From: Pseudoalteromonas shioyasakiensis
Lineage (GTDB): Bacteria; Pseudomonadota; Gammaproteobacteria; Enterobacterales; Alteromonadaceae
NCBI RefSeq assembly: GCF_001550135.1
Contig: NZ_LRUE01000018.1
Span: 92,820 to 156,819, forward strand
Length of the DNA stretch: 64,000 nt
Direction of reading: 5' to 3'
Position numbers and translations under genes: made by a program. The notes beneath the pieces are model-generated. The model saw only the letters and a list, made by a program, of their open reading frames with translations. It had not been told where the DNA came from and searched no databases. Shown piece after piece: positions 7,761 to 17,964 of this stretch (positions within the stretch are counted from its first letter, which is position 1; each line of letters starts with the position of its first letter).

Positions 7761-10543
7761 AACACCTGCTGCCACGCCTGACTTACTAAGTCGATGTGCT
7801 GAGTTAACTCAGCACGAGGCGCACAGCGTCCCTGCTGATTCAAACTCATTACATGATAACGTGAACGATAGGCAATATACGCAGCCACTAATTCTTGCTG
7901 CATTTGCTCAGTAATACAGCCTAAACGTGCAGCATCAGCTAAAATACGAACATTGTCAGACCAGGTCGTTAGCTCAGAGTGCTGCATAGCATTATTTAGC
8001 ACCAGATACTGAGTGATAAACTCAATATCTGTGATACCGCCCCTATCTTGCTTTAAATCAAACAGATCATCATTGCCTTTAGCAAGGTGAGCACGCATTT
8101 TTTCGCGCATCTCAACGACATCAGTCTTTAGCTTCTCATTATCGCGGGCTTGGCACAAAACGTCTTTGCGGATTTGTGCAAAACGCTCTCGCAACGAATC
8201 TTGCCCATAAATCATGCGTGAACGAACCAAAGCTTGATGTTCCCAGGTCCATGCTTGAGTTTGCTGATAGTGGTAGTAACTTTCTAAATTAATAGCTAGT
8301 AAACCCGATGCCCCTTCAGGACGTAAACGAGTATCAAGCTCATACAATATGCCTGACGCAGTTCGCGTGTTGAATAGATGCATTAAACGCTGCGCAAGCT
8401 TTAAGTAAAACTGACGCGAGTCAATCGACTTATCACCATCGGTATAACTGCTGCCATCGTGGTTATGCACAAATACCAGATCTAAGTCTGAATCGTAGCC
8501 AACTTCAAAGCCGCCAGTTTTACCGTAAGCAATAACCGCAAAGCCCTTTTCTTGATCTGAGGTATTCGCTGGCCGACCAAAGCGCTCAACACATGCATGC
8601 CATGCAATATTGACCGCTTGCTCTACAATAGCCTCAGCAAGCGCAGTAAGATGATCACTTACCTTCATCACACTCAGTACACCGGTTGCATCGGCTGCTG
8701 CAATGCGTAACTGATGCGTTTGTTTAAACTGACGAAGTGCTTCCATTTGCAGCTCTAAGTCGCCATGCTCAATACGTAAGAAATACTGCCTAATTTCATC
8801 TTTGTAAGCAGATAAAGGCGTTGGTTTATAGAGCACCTGCGGATCTATCAGCTCATCAAGTAAAATTGGGTAACGAGAGATATGCTCGCCAATCCATTTA
8901 CTATGGCAGCAAAGTGCTACCAGTTGATTTAAGGCACCTGGGTTTTCGTATAACAGCTCTAGGTAAGCAGTTCGTGAGATGATCTTGTTGAGCACTTGGC
9001 AGATCATGGTAAAAGCATCGCTACTGGCTTTTGTAACTGTTAGCTGTTTAAGTAAAAGGGGCATTAATTTATCGAGGATATCACGACCTCGACTGCCAAT
9101 TTTCGCCTTAGTTAAGCGCGCTTTAAAATCTTCAAGCGCCGCTTGCCAGTCAAGATTCGGCTCACACATTAGGCTTACATCTGTCATTTCCCAAGCGCTA
9201 ATGTACTCACTTTCACACGGATCCGCTGTTTCGCTTTCAAAGCCAATCACTTGTTCAAACTCACCATGGACTTGAGACATGGTCTGCTCAATGCTAGTTA
9301 AACACTGATCAAAATCATCTTTATTGAGCAAATAGCATAAACGTTGCTGGTTTAACTCGTCATCAGGTAGGGTTTGCGTTTGCTTATCATCGAAAATCTG
9401 TAGGTACTGCTCAATTTGACGTAAGTCTAAATAGTTTTGTGTTAATAACTCAGCTTCTTTATTCGACATCACTTGGTTGTTAACCAGCTCTTTTAAAGCA
9501 ATTAGCAGTGACTGAGTTTGTAGGTTAGCTTCACGGCCGCCTCGAACCATTTGTAGCGCTTGCACCACAAACTCCACTTCTCGAATGCCGCCTGCACCTA
9601 ATTTGATATTGTTTGTAAGGCGCTTTCGGCGTACCTCTTGGGCAATCATTTGCTTCATTTTACGCAGCGATTCAATCACCGAAAAATCAATATAGCGGCG
9701 ATAAACGAACGGCCGTAGCAATTCATAAAATTCATCCCAATAACGGTTTTCAGTACCAATTAATCGTCCTTTTAGCATGGCGTAGCGTTCCCACTCACGT
9801 CCTTGCTCTTGATAATAATCTTCCATTGCATGAAAGCTCATTACCAAAGGCCCACTTTCACCAAATGGGCGCAGGCGCATATCGACTCGAAATACTTGGC
9901 CATTTACCGTGGTCTGGTTAAGCGCCATAATTAGCTTTTGCGCCACTTTGGTATAAAACACCTGGGCTTCAATGGAGCGGCGCCCCCCTTGCGTTGCAAC
10001 ATCGCGAGGATAAGAAAAAATTAAATCTATGTCAGATGAGTAGTTAAGCTCTCCCCCACCAAGTTTGCCCATACCTAAAACTAACATTGGCATTGCATTA
10101 CCGTCATCATCAAGCGGCATACCACTGACTTTAGCTACCTGCGCAAAGGCCCACTGATTAGCACTATCGATAAGCTGGTTTGCAAGGGCCGAGATATAAG
10201 CGATGCTATCGGCAATTGGGTTTGCACAGCACAAATCAAGAAAAGCCACTTTCAACCAGTATTTTTCTCGATACAAACGTAGCTTTGCCAGCGCAGCATT
10301 GTCATCCAGTTCATTGATTTCAGAATTACTTAACGGAGTTTCAACTGCACGATTAGCAAGCTCCTTATCATCAAGTAACCAGTCTTTTAAATCAGGCTGA
10401 GATTGTAAGCAGTTCCACGCAAAATCACTTAAAGACAGCAAGTTAATAATTTCTTGTTGCTCAGTTTGCCCCTCATACAAGCTCGCGAAGCGGGTTTGGC
10501 CTAACTGATGAAGTGACTCGGGAAGCGCGTGTAAATTACTCAT
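7757..10543 (-). CDS. glnE: Bifunctional glutamine synthetase adenylyltransferase / adenylyl-removing enzyme
   Basis: Controls glutamine synthetase by adding AMP to it or removing it, in response to PII and glutamine. The 928-residue protein has the expected two nucleotidyltransferase halves: GGGELNYSSDIDLIFSY in the N-terminal deadenylase half and GGFEVGYDSDLDLVFVH in the C-terminal adenylylase half. Each is followed by its R-L-R-P-x-G block (DMRLRPFGESG; DTRLRPEGASG). GAGGIREVEFVVQ and GGITDIEFITQYLVL complete the helical domains. Starts at ATG 10541-10543. Divergent from the 10616 membrane gene. No sign of damage. Confidence 0.97.
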   Translation of the reverse strand: MSNLHALPESLHQLGQTRFASLYEGQTEQQEIINLLSLSDFAWNCLQSQPDLKDWLLDDKELANRAVETPLSNSEINELDDNAALAKLRLYREKYWLKVAFLDLCCANPIADSIAYISALANQLIDSANQWAFAQVAKVSGMPLDDDGNAMPMLVLGMGKLGGGELNYSSDIDLIFSYPRDVATQGGRRSIEAQVFYTKVAQKLIMALNQTTVNGQVFRVDMRLRPFGESGPLVMSFHAMEDYYQEQGREWERYAMLKGRLIGTENRYWDEFYELLRPFVYRRYIDFSVIESLRKMKQMIAQEVRRKRLTNNIKLGAGGIREVEFVVQALQMVRGGREANLQTQSLLIALKELVNNQVMSNKEAELLTQNYLDLRQIEQYLQIFDDKQTQTLPDDELNQQRLCYLLNKDDFDQCLTSIEQTMSQVHGEFEQVIGFESETADPCESEYISAWEMTDVSLMCEPNLDWQAALEDFKARLTKAKIGSRGRDILDKLMPLLLKQLTVTKASSDAFTMICQVLNKIISRTAYLELLYENPGALNQLVALCCHSKWIGEHISRYPILLDELIDPQVLYKPTPLSAYKDEIRQYFLRIEHGDLELQMEALRQFKQTHQLRIAAADATGVLSVMKVSDHLTALAEAIVEQAVNIAWHACVERFGRPANTSDQEKGFAVIAYGKTGGFEVGYDSDLDLVFVHNHDGSSYTDGDKSIDSRQFYLKLAQRLMHLFNTRTASGILYELDTRLRPEGASGLLAINLESYYHYQQTQAWTWEHQALVRSRMIYGQDSLRERFAQIRKDVLCQARDNEKLKTDVVEMREKMRAHLAKGNDDLFDLKQDRGGITDIEFITQYLVLNNAMQHSELTTWSDNVRILADAARLGCITEQMQQELVAAYIAYRSRYHVMSLNQQGRCAPRAELTQHIDLVSQAWQQVF

Positions 10544-10615
10544 TAAATACTCTCTTTTAACTTGCCAATAACCGTACTAGAATGATTATCAAAGAATTAT
10601 TTAGCAGGGACCTGC

Positions 10616-11509
10616 ATGTCATATTTATCACTATCTAACACTAGTTTAGTCGCGATTGCTATTAGTTTCGCTGTAATTTGCGTCACTATAGTACTGCTAC
10701 GTATTCTAACGCAAATCAAAGCAAAACAAGCGCTTAAAGAAGAGCTTGCGCAACATGATAACTTTGCCATGGGGATCAGCTTTGCCAGCGAAATTATGGT
10801 CGTTATAGCCACCATCGCTTATATATTCGATGAAATTAGCTTAAGTGCAGCCCAATCTAATCCGCTAAAAGTACTTTTACTCATTGTGCTGTTATTTGCC
10901 TTTATAAAAATAGGTCATTTAATTCATCGTAAATGGATTTTGCATCGCTTTAATGAAGAAGCAGCCATACTCAAACAAAATGTTTGCGCCGCCTTGGTCG
11001 ATTCAGGCATGTTAATCGCTAACTGCATTATCGCTCTTGGCCTTTATAACTGGTGCCATACCCAAGGTTACAGCAGCTTATTGATCGCCACTGTGAGCTT
11101 TTTTGTGCTGCAAGGTATGTTTGCCCTTGATAGTAAAATTCGTGAATACCGCTTTGCAAAAGCCAACCAAGGTGCATCACTACAAAGTAACTTTAACCTT
11201 GAAAATACCTCTATTGGCATTCGCTACGCAGGTAAGTCTATCGGCCTAGCACTTGCGGGCTATGCTGGTCTTGCCAGTGCATCATTTATTAGTGGTAAGA
11301 TGGTAGAAAATTTATTCACTCTAGTATCTCATTGCGGTGCAATGTGGGTATTGTTATATATTTTGAGCTACATTATTAAATATATCTCTCTACCTAATAT
11401 CGACACATCGTTAGAAGTAGATCACCAAGATAACATTGGCATAGCCTGTATAGAGTTTGCCGTTTTCGGTGCAATAGGCTATTTACTAATAAGTATGTTT
11501 TCAATTTGA
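10616..11509 (+). CDS. DUF350-like multi-pass membrane protein
   Basis: Integral membrane protein of 297 residues with about eight hydrophobic segments. The pattern looks like a duplicated DUF350 unit: FAMGISFASEIMVVIATIA in the first half and NVCAALVDSGMLIANCIIALG in the second both echo the small-residue-rich helices of that family. Function is unknown. ATG 10616 has AGGGA 8 nt upstream. It is divergent from glnE and followed after 28 bp by another unknown gene on the same strand, which suggests a two-gene unit. The family assignment is from pattern recognition only. Confidence 0.65.
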   Translation: MSYLSLSNTSLVAIAISFAVICVTIVLLRILTQIKAKQALKEELAQHDNFAMGISFASEIMVVIATIAYIFDEISLSAAQSNPLKVLLLIVLLFAFIKIGHLIHRKWILHRFNEEAAILKQNVCAALVDSGMLIANCIIALGLYNWCHTQGYSSLLIATVSFFVLQGMFALDSKIREYRFAKANQGASLQSNFNLENTSIGIRYAGKSIGLALAGYAGLASASFISGKMVENLFTLVSHCGAMWVLLYILSYIIKYISLPNIDTSLEVDHQDNIGIACIEFAVFGAIGYLLISMFSI

Positions 11510-11537
11510 TACGGAAGTATTTGAATCGTGAGGCATT

Positions 11538-11999
11538 ATGCCCTTTAAAGTTAATAATTATTTATTAGTTGATATAGATGATGAGTTTAGCCGCGCATTT
11601 GCTCAGCACTACTTTGCAAATGCCGAAAATTCGACTCTAGTTGTGGCTGGCGCTAATAGCCGCCATATGGTTAAACTCATGTTTGATCAACTCGTTAAAG
11701 ATTATTGCTATTGCGATTTTAGTAATGAAATTAGTGTCTCAGAACTCGCCAGCTATTTACATGAACACCACGATATTCAAGGTGTACTGATTAATCACAC
11801 CGACTATCAGCTGGCGAATGATGCTCAAAAGTTTATTTATAACTCACTGCACAAAATACGTTACTTAGTGCAACAAGATGGACATAGCTTTAGTTTTACA
11901 CCTTGCCCGGATGCTGCTCACATTAACCACCTTTCTTGCCAATCTGAGATTGCCGAAACCACTGCAGATGTTTTAAGTGCCAAAGACGAATTTAAATAA
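11538..11999 (+). CDS. Hypothetical cytoplasmic protein
   Basis: A 153-residue protein with no recognised family. It has no signal peptide or membrane segment. The alternation LVVAGANSRHMVKLMFDQL and DIQGVLINHTDYQ suggests an alpha/beta fold, perhaps a degenerate Rossmann-like unit, but no nucleotide-binding motif is intact. GTGAGG stands 6 nt before the ATG. Likely co-transcribed with the DUF350-like gene just upstream. Confidence 0.7.
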   Translation: MPFKVNNYLLVDIDDEFSRAFAQHYFANAENSTLVVAGANSRHMVKLMFDQLVKDYCYCDFSNEISVSELASYLHEHHDIQGVLINHTDYQLANDAQKFIYNSLHKIRYLVQQDGHSFSFTPCPDAAHINHLSCQSEIAETTADVLSAKDEFK

Positions 12000-12068
12000 C
12001 AAATAAATAATTGCACCTAAGCCGCTGTATACTTACCATATTGCTAAATTTATTGATAAGTGACAGCC

Positions 12069-12803
12069 ATGCGAGTTCCACATATTTACCAACCTTCAGC
12101 GATTTCTTTAAACACCCCAGTAGCACTTGATGATGATGCAGCAGGTCATGTTGGCCGTGTATTGCGTATGCAAGTCGGTGATAAGGTTTCGATTTTTAAT
12201 GGTGAAGGAGGTGAATACCTCAGTGAAATTATTGAAGTCAGCAAAAAAAATGTCGTCGTTGAGCCTCAGGAATTTGTTGATCATGATGTTGAATCGCCTT
12301 TAAAAATTCACTTGGGCCAAGGCATTTCTCGTGGCGATAAAATGGATTTCACTATTCAAAAATCTGTTGAACTGGGTATCACAGAAATCACCCCAATTTT
12401 TAGCCAACGTTGTGGCGTAAAACTAAGCGGCGATCGCCTTTCTAAAAAACATCAACAATGGCAAAAAATTGCAATTGCCGCTGCAGAGCAATCAGGCCGT
12501 AATTTTGTGCCTGTTGTACACCCTCCTATCGATATAAAAGAGTGGCTAGAACAAGCAAGTGAGGCGATTAAACTTACTTTGCACCCACGTGCTGAGCACA
12601 GTATTAAAACTATTCAAGTACCAAACGAAGGAGTGCGCTTTTTAGTCGGCCCAGAAGGTGGATTTACCGATGCAGAAATTGACATTGCTAAACAGCAAAA
12701 CTTTGTTGATATTCGCTTAGGCCCACGTGTTCTAAGAACAGAAACAGCCGCTCTGACGGTATTGAGCGCTTTACAATTACAGTTTGGCGATTTAGCGAAT
12801 TGA
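12069..12803 (+). CDS. rsmE: 16S rRNA (uracil(1498)-N(3))-methyltransferase
   Basis: SPOUT-class methyltransferase that modifies U1498 of 16S rRNA. The start was placed at ATG 12069, giving MRVPHIYQP, which matches the family N terminus; an in-frame GTG at 12060 would add only three residues. The PUA-like N-terminal part has HVGRVLRMQVGDKV. The catalytic part has RGDKMDFTIQKSVELG, the trefoil-knot motifs GPEGGFTDAEI and LGPRVLRTETAAL. At 244 residues it has the standard length. First gene of the rsmE-gshB-yqgE-ruvX cluster. Confidence 0.95.
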   Translation: MRVPHIYQPSAISLNTPVALDDDAAGHVGRVLRMQVGDKVSIFNGEGGEYLSEIIEVSKKNVVVEPQEFVDHDVESPLKIHLGQGISRGDKMDFTIQKSVELGITEITPIFSQRCGVKLSGDRLSKKHQQWQKIAIAAAEQSGRNFVPVVHPPIDIKEWLEQASEAIKLTLHPRAEHSIKTIQVPNEGVRFLVGPEGGFTDAEIDIAKQQNFVDIRLGPRVLRTETAALTVLSALQLQFGDLAN

Positions 12804-12871
12804 AAACCGTAAAAATACCCATATATCAAAGTAACAAAACATAGTATGGCATACGATTCTAAGGCAAAAAT

Positions 12872-13825
12872 ATGGCAATTAAGCTAGGCATAATCTCTGA
12901 TCCAATTAGTGGCTTTAATATTAAAAAAGACACTGGCTTTGCAATGATGATGGAAGCGCAAAAGCGCGGTTACGAAATTTACTACATGGAAATGGATGAC
13001 CTTTCTCTACGTCAAGGTCAAGGCTTTGCAACAGCCGCCAAAGCCCGTGTGTTTGATGATGTAAATCACTGGTATGAATTAGAAGAAAAAGCCACCATTG
13101 CTTTAGCAGATTTAGACGTTATTTTAATGCGTAAAGATCCGCCTTTTGATACTGAGTACATCTACGCTACCTATATTTTAGAGCGTGCTGAGCAAGCTGG
13201 CACGCTTATAATCAATAAGCCGCAAAGCTTACGCGATGCTAACGAAAAGCTATTCACAGCTTGGTTTAGCGAACATACGCCAGATACTTTAGTAACACGT
13301 AGCCAAGCAGACATTCGTGCATTTTTAGCTGAGCATAAAGATATTATTTTAAAACCGCTAGATGGTATGGGTGGTGCATCTATCTTTAGAGTTAAAGAAG
13401 ATGATGCCAATATTGGTGTGATCTGCGAAACGCTAACCGAACATGGTAGTCGTTTTGCAATGGCACAAAACTATATTCCTGAAATCAAGCAAGGCGATAA
13501 ACGCGTACTTGTGGTTGATGGTGAAGTAATGCCGTATTGCCTAGCTCGTATCCCACAAAATGGCGAAACGCGCGGTAACTTGGCAGCAGGTGGTAGAGGT
13601 GAAGCACGCCCGATTAGCGATTCAGACCGTAAAATTGCAGAGGCTGTAGCACCTACGCTGAAAGAAAAAGGCCTTATTTTTGTTGGTCTAGATATCATTG
13701 GCGACCGTTTAACTGAAATCAATGTCACTGCGCCAACGTGTGTAAAAGAGATTGAAGCCGCTTATGACATTTCAATCACTGGTCACTTATTTGATGCCAT
13801 TGAAAGAAAACTGAGCCATACTTAA
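12872..13825 (+). CDS. gshB: Glutathione synthetase
   Basis: ATP-grasp ligase joining gamma-glutamylcysteine and glycine, the last step of glutathione synthesis. The 317-residue length is normal for the bacterial enzyme. Visible blocks are KLGIISDPI at the N terminus, LMRKDPPFDTEYI, the ATP-grasp lysine and glycine loop ILKPLDGMGGASIF, VDGEVMPYCLARIP with GETRGNLAAGG, and DIIGDRLTEINVTAPT at the metal site. AAGG precedes the ATG. Followed after 24 bp by yqgE. Confidence 0.97.
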   Translation: MAIKLGIISDPISGFNIKKDTGFAMMMEAQKRGYEIYYMEMDDLSLRQGQGFATAAKARVFDDVNHWYELEEKATIALADLDVILMRKDPPFDTEYIYATYILERAEQAGTLIINKPQSLRDANEKLFTAWFSEHTPDTLVTRSQADIRAFLAEHKDIILKPLDGMGGASIFRVKEDDANIGVICETLTEHGSRFAMAQNYIPEIKQGDKRVLVVDGEVMPYCLARIPQNGETRGNLAAGGRGEARPISDSDRKIAEAVAPTLKEKGLIFVGLDIIGDRLTEINVTAPTCVKEIEAAYDISITGHLFDAIERKLSHT

Positions 13826-13849
13826 ATTAAACAACAAAAGGGGCGACCT

Positions 13850-14407
13850 ATGCAGTCATTAGAGAATCACTTCTTAATCGCAATGCCGAGCATGCAAGAC
13901 CCTTTTTTTAAGCGTGCTGTCACTTACATTTGTGAGCACAATCAAGATGGTGCGATGGGCTTGGTAATTAACCAGCCTATCAATATCACCGTGGGCGAGC
14001 TACTCGATAAAATCGAAATTGATAACGACAAAAGCAAGCAAGCTGCAGGTTTAGCTGTGTACGCAGGCGGACCTGTAAAAACCGATCGCGGATTTGTTTT
14101 GCACTCACCAAAACCAGGTTATGCAGCGAGTCAAAAACTTAGTAGTGATATTATGATCACCACTTCAAAAGATGTGTTAGCAAGCCTGACTACGAGTGAA
14201 GCACCTGAACAATTTATTATCACACTGGGTTATGCTGGTTGGGATCAAGGACAGCTAGAGCAAGAACTGCTAGAGAATTCATGGTTAATTATCAAAGCAG
14301 ATCCTGAGATCATCTTTAACACACCCGTTGAAAAACGCTGGGAAAAAGCCGTTTCTATGCTGGGTTTTGATATCGGGCAATTAAGCTCTGAAGCTGGCCA
14401 CGCCTAA
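13850..14407 (+). CDS. yqgE: UPF0301/DUF179 family protein YqgE
   Basis: Conserved cytoplasmic protein of 185 residues whose function is not established. Family hallmarks are [17 protein letters not shown] at the N terminus, [20 protein letters not shown], the GGPV motif, RGFVLHS and the [11 protein letters not shown] block. An AAAAGGGG ribosome site precedes the ATG. Its position between gshB and ruvX is conserved in gammaproteobacteria. Confidence 0.95.
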   Translation: MQSLENHFLIAMPSMQDPFFKRAVTYICEHNQDGAMGLVINQPINITVGELLDKIEIDNDKSKQAAGLAVYAGGPVKTDRGFVLHSPKPGYAASQKLSSDIMITTSKDVLASLTTSEAPEQFIITLGYAGWDQGQLEQELLENSWLIIKADPEIIFNTPVEKRWEKAVSMLGFDIGQLSSEAGHA

Positions 14408-14427
14408 CATTTATAAATTTTAAGACT

Positions 14428-14877
14428 ATGACAAAACGAACTTTTAAGCCACTCGGTGAACGCACCGTAATGGGTTTTGACTTTGGCACCAAAAGTATTG
14501 GTATTGCCATTGGTCAAGAACTCACTGGAACAGCATCAAGCTTACAAGCTGTAAAAGCGAGAGATGGGATCCCTGATTGGCAACTTATTAAAAAACAGGT
14601 GGATGAGTGGCAACCAGATTTAATGGTGGTTGGTTTACCGCTTAATATGGACGGCACCAATCAAGAAGTTACCTTTAAAGCCAAGAAGTTCGCTAACCGC
14701 TTACATAACCACTTTGCTATACCGGTTGAAACGCAGGACGAACGACTAACAACAGCAGATGCCAAAGCCCGTTTATTTGAACAAGGTGGCTACCGAAACC
14801 TTGGTAAAGGTAATGTTGATAATATGTCAGCGGTGATCATCTTAGAAAGCTTTTTTGAGCAGTTTTATGGCGACTAA
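14428..14877 (+). CDS. ruvX: Putative pre-16S rRNA nuclease / Holliday junction resolvase-like protein
   Basis: RNase H-fold nuclease of the YqgF family, needed for 5'-end maturation of 16S rRNA in E. coli. At 149 residues it has [14 protein letters not shown] with the first catalytic aspartate, [11 protein letters not shown] and DERLTTADA with the next acidic residue; AVIILESFF closes the fold. The start at ATG 14428 gives a short N-terminal extension before the conserved GFDFG; a later ATG (14470) is possible. It overlaps the convergent 14874 gene by 4 bp. Confidence 0.94.
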   Translation: MTKRTFKPLGERTVMGFDFGTKSIGIAIGQELTGTASSLQAVKARDGIPDWQLIKKQVDEWQPDLMVVGLPLNMDGTNQEVTFKAKKFANRLHNHFAIPVETQDERLTTADAKARLFEQGGYRNLGKGNVDNMSAVIILESFFEQFYGD

Positions 14878-15746
14878 GGCGCTTTATTAATCACCGTATA
14901 GTTGTTTAAATCTGGAATGAAGCCTGCCTCTCGGTAGGCTTTTTCAATTGCGCCTGTTTTACGAAGCTGCGCAAGCCCTTTTTGAATTGCAACAAAGGCC
15001 GCTTTTCCATCGGGGTGACTCTTCGAAATAATAAAATGACGGCTATCATTAAGCTGGAGCACTAGGTTTGGCACAGCTACCAGTTCAATGTTTTCTAATG
15101 TGTAGCGATTATTGAGGCTAGGCATTAAGGGCATCATCATAAAATCAACCCACTGCATCGATACAGTGCGGACTTGCCCAAGCCACTCATCTTCTCTGAG
15201 CAACTCTTTTAAGGGCAGAGCAGATAACGTTTGCCAATCGGTTTGCCAGCGTGGCGTTGACACTGCGGTTAATTGTTTAAAGTCAGCAAGCTGTTTTACT
15301 TGCTGCACTTTCTTATTGTTCGGTGAAGTAAATATGCCCGCGTAATACTCACCATTTCGAATCACAGGGTCAGAGATATATACCGACTCAACTAGCTGCT
15401 TTGCATCAACAGACCAAACACTATCGAAGCTTAATAGTAGCTGGCCATCTTCTAACAGCTTGGTATTGCGATAATTAACATTACCTTTGTGATAACGAAA
15501 TGGCTTGGTAAAACCGCCTAAACTCAGTGCTTGTTGAGCTATGATCATATCGACCACATCACGGCGAATGTAAGCACCACTAAAGTCTTTAACTTCAAGA
15601 GGTTTGCGACCATTCAAAAAGCGACTGTAATCGTCATAAACATCATCGCGAATAAAAATAACCACACTTTTATTATCATTGCCATATACCTGAAAGGTAC
15701 TCAGCAATAAAAATAACCAACCGATTAAATTTACTCGCAAACACAT
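14874..15746 (-). CDS. Periplasmic solute-binding-like protein (bacterial extracellular SBP family 3 type)
   Basis: Exported protein of 290 residues with a signal peptide (about 1-22, ending QVYGND). The body follows the SBP family 3 layout: [13 protein letters not shown], a WVDFMMMPL block, the hinge-side [24 protein letters not shown] and [12 protein letters not shown] near the end. It lacks a transporter partner, so it may sense or bind a small molecule instead of feeding an ABC transporter. Its ATG directly abuts the pilU stop codon (TAAATG), so it is probably translated by coupling with pilU. Confidence 0.75.
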   Translation of the reverse strand: MCLRVNLIGWLFLLLSTFQVYGNDNKSVVIFIRDDVYDDYSRFLNGRKPLEVKDFSGAYIRRDVVDMIIAQQALSLGGFTKPFRYHKGNVNYRNTKLLEDGQLLLSFDSVWSVDAKQLVESVYISDPVIRNGEYYAGIFTSPNNKKVQQVKQLADFKQLTAVSTPRWQTDWQTLSALPLKELLREDEWLGQVRTVSMQWVDFMMMPLMPSLNNRYTLENIELVAVPNLVLQLNDSRHFIISKSHPDGKAAFVAIQKGLAQLRKTGAIEKAYREAGFIPDLNNYTVINKAP

Positions 15747-16880
15747 TTATTCGTCACTCTTTCCATCAAGACCATCGATAGTCACGCCTTGTAAGAAGCC
15801 CGCACCACTTTGTTCATTGTTTTGCAGCTTAATCATTAGGCGTAAGTCATTTGGCGAGTCAGCATGGTGTAACGCATCAGCGTAGTTAATACGGCGCTGT
15901 TTATAAAGCTCAAATAAGGCTTGATCAAAGGTTTGCATGCCCATTTCTTTCGATTTAGCCATGGTTTCTTTGATAGAGCCAATATCACCACGCTTGATGA
16001 GCTCTGCCACCATAGGTGAATTAAGCAAAATCTCGATAGCAGCAACACGCCCTTCCCCATCGGAAGTTGGCACCAACTGCTGCGCAACAATGGCGCGAAG
16101 GTTAAGTGCTAAGTCGTACTTTAACTTATCGTGCTTTTCTTTTGGTACTAAGTGCATGATACGGTCAATGGCTTGGTTGGCATTATTCGCATGCAGTGTC
16201 GCCACACACAAGTGACCCGTTTCGGCAAAGCTGAGTGCGTATTCCATGGTTTCTTGTGAACGGATCTCACCAATTAAGATCACATCAGGTGCTTGACGTA
16301 ACGAGCTTTTTAGAGCTGATTCAAAGCTTTCAGTATCCAAACCAACTTCACGTTGGGTAATGATGCTTTTACGATGCTCGTGAACAAATTCGATAGGATC
16401 TTCAATGGTAAGAATATGACCACGCTGATTGCGGTTACGATAACCTAACAGCGCAGCAAGCGAGGTTGACTTACCTGTGCCGGTACCACCTACAAACAGC
16501 ACTAAACCACGTTTTGCCATAATCACGTCTGTTAATGTTGATGGCAAACCTAGTTCGTTGACATCTGGGATTTGCGTTACGATACGGCGAATAACCATAC
16601 CCGCTCTATCACGCTGCCAAAAAGCAGAAACACGGAAACGTCCTTCATCAGTTGCAATTGCAAAGTTACACTCTTTACTGTCATGAAATTCTTTGCGCTG
16701 TTTGTCGTTCATTGCTGACTCGACCAAAGCAAGTGAATCCTCATCAGAGAGTTTTTCATCGCTTAAAGGTATTAATTCACCGTTTACTTTTGCACTGACA
16801 GGCAGCTGGCTCGAAACAAACAAGTCTGAGCCTTTTTTGTCGATCATAACTTGTAAAAAATGATTTAAAGGTAAAGACAT
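15747..16880 (-). CDS. pilU: Type IV pilus retraction ATPase PilU
   Basis: Hexameric secretion-type ATPase accessory to PilT in pilus retraction (twitching, DNA uptake). The 377-residue protein has Walker A GGTGTGKSTS, the Asp box LTIEDPIEFVHEH, Walker B APDVILIGEIRS and the His box ETGHLCVATLHANNA. GMQTFDQALFELY and the longer C-terminal tail separate it from PilT. It lies 14 bp downstream of pilT and is followed without a gap by a solute-binding-like gene, an arrangement I would not have predicted from the classical pilTU pair. Confidence 0.95.
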   Translation of the reverse strand: MSLPLNHFLQVMIDKKGSDLFVSSQLPVSAKVNGELIPLSDEKLSDEDSLALVESAMNDKQRKEFHDSKECNFAIATDEGRFRVSAFWQRDRAGMVIRRIVTQIPDVNELGLPSTLTDVIMAKRGLVLFVGGTGTGKSTSLAALLGYRNRNQRGHILTIEDPIEFVHEHRKSIITQREVGLDTESFESALKSSLRQAPDVILIGEIRSQETMEYALSFAETGHLCVATLHANNANQAIDRIMHLVPKEKHDKLKYDLALNLRAIVAQQLVPTSDGEGRVAAIEILLNSPMVAELIKRGDIGSIKETMAKSKEMGMQTFDQALFELYKQRRINYADALHHADSPNDLRLMIKLQNNEQSGAGFLQGVTIDGLDGKSDE

Positions 16881-16894
16881 TTTAAATAGCTCCG

Positions 16895-17935
16895 TTAACC
16901 ACCAAATTGGGTTTTATCTTGCGCTTTAGCTCGCGCATCATTGGTTGTAATAATGCCGTAGTTAACTAAGTTTGCTAAACATTGATCCATGGTCTGCATA
17001 CCATGCGATGCACCGGTTTGAATTGATGAATACATTTGTGCAATTTTATCTTCACGGATCAGATTTCGGATTGCAGGAATACCTATCATGATCTCGTGAG
17101 CTGCAACTCGGCCACCGCCCACTTTTTTAAGTAAAGTTTGCGAGATTACGGCACGTAATGATTCTGACAACATTGAGCGTACCATGTCTTTTTCTTCACC
17201 TGGGAATACGTCAATGATACGGTCGATAGTTTTAGGTGCAGAGGTAGTATGCAAGGTACCAAACACCAAGTGACCTGTTTCTGCCGCAGTCATCGCTAAG
17301 CGAATTGTTTCAAGGTCACGCAGCTCACCCACTAAGATTACATCCGGATCTTCACGTAGTGCACTTCTAAGCGCATTAGAGAAGCTATGCGTATCGCGGT
17401 GTACTTCACGCTGGTTAATAAGGCTCAGTTTATTCTCGTGTACGAATTCGATTGGATCTTCGATAGTTAAAATATGGTGATGCTTATTTTGGTTAATATA
17501 ATCAACCATCGCCGCTAATGTGGTTGATTTACCAGAACCCGTTGGCCCGGTGACTAGCACCAAACCACGTGGATTATCGGAAATAGTTTTAAAAATATCA
17601 GGCGCACCTAAATCATCCAGCGTTAAAACATCACTTGGGATAGTACGAAACACCGCCGCAGGGCCACGGTTTGAATTAAATGCGTTAACACGAAAACGCG
17701 CAAGGTTTGGTACTTCGAAAGAAAAATCCACTTCGAGATTTTGTTCGTAGTCCTTACGCTGATTATCGTTCATAATATCGTATACCAGACTATTTACATC
17801 TTTTTGTTCTAATGCTGGAATATTAATACGACGCACATCACCATCAACACGTATCATAGGTGATACGCCTGATGACAAGTGTAAATCCGAGGCTTTGTGT
17901 TGCACACTAAAGGCCAATAATTCGGTAATATCCAT
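16895..17935 (-). CDS. pilT: Type IV pilus retraction ATPase PilT
   Basis: Main retraction motor of type IV pili. At 346 residues it has the standard length: N-terminal SDLHLSSGVSPMIR, Walker A GPTGSGKSTT, Asp box LTIEDPIEFVHE, Walker B DPDVILVGELRD, His box ETGHLVFGTLHT and the C-terminal AIRNLIRE motif essential for retraction. Divergent from yggS, with only a few to 30 bp between start codons, so the pilT promoter must overlap the yggS 5' region. Confidence 0.97.
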   Translation of the reverse strand: MDITELLAFSVQHKASDLHLSSGVSPMIRVDGDVRRINIPALEQKDVNSLVYDIMNDNQRKDYEQNLEVDFSFEVPNLARFRVNAFNSNRGPAAVFRTIPSDVLTLDDLGAPDIFKTISDNPRGLVLVTGPTGSGKSTTLAAMVDYINQNKHHHILTIEDPIEFVHENKLSLINQREVHRDTHSFSNALRSALREDPDVILVGELRDLETIRLAMTAAETGHLVFGTLHTTSAPKTIDRIIDVFPGEEKDMVRSMLSESLRAVISQTLLKKVGGGRVAAHEIMIGIPAIRNLIREDKIAQMYSSIQTGASHGMQTMDQCLANLVNYGIITTNDARAKAQDKTQFGG

Positions 17936-17964
17936 TTATGACTCCACAACCAACTGATAATTAT

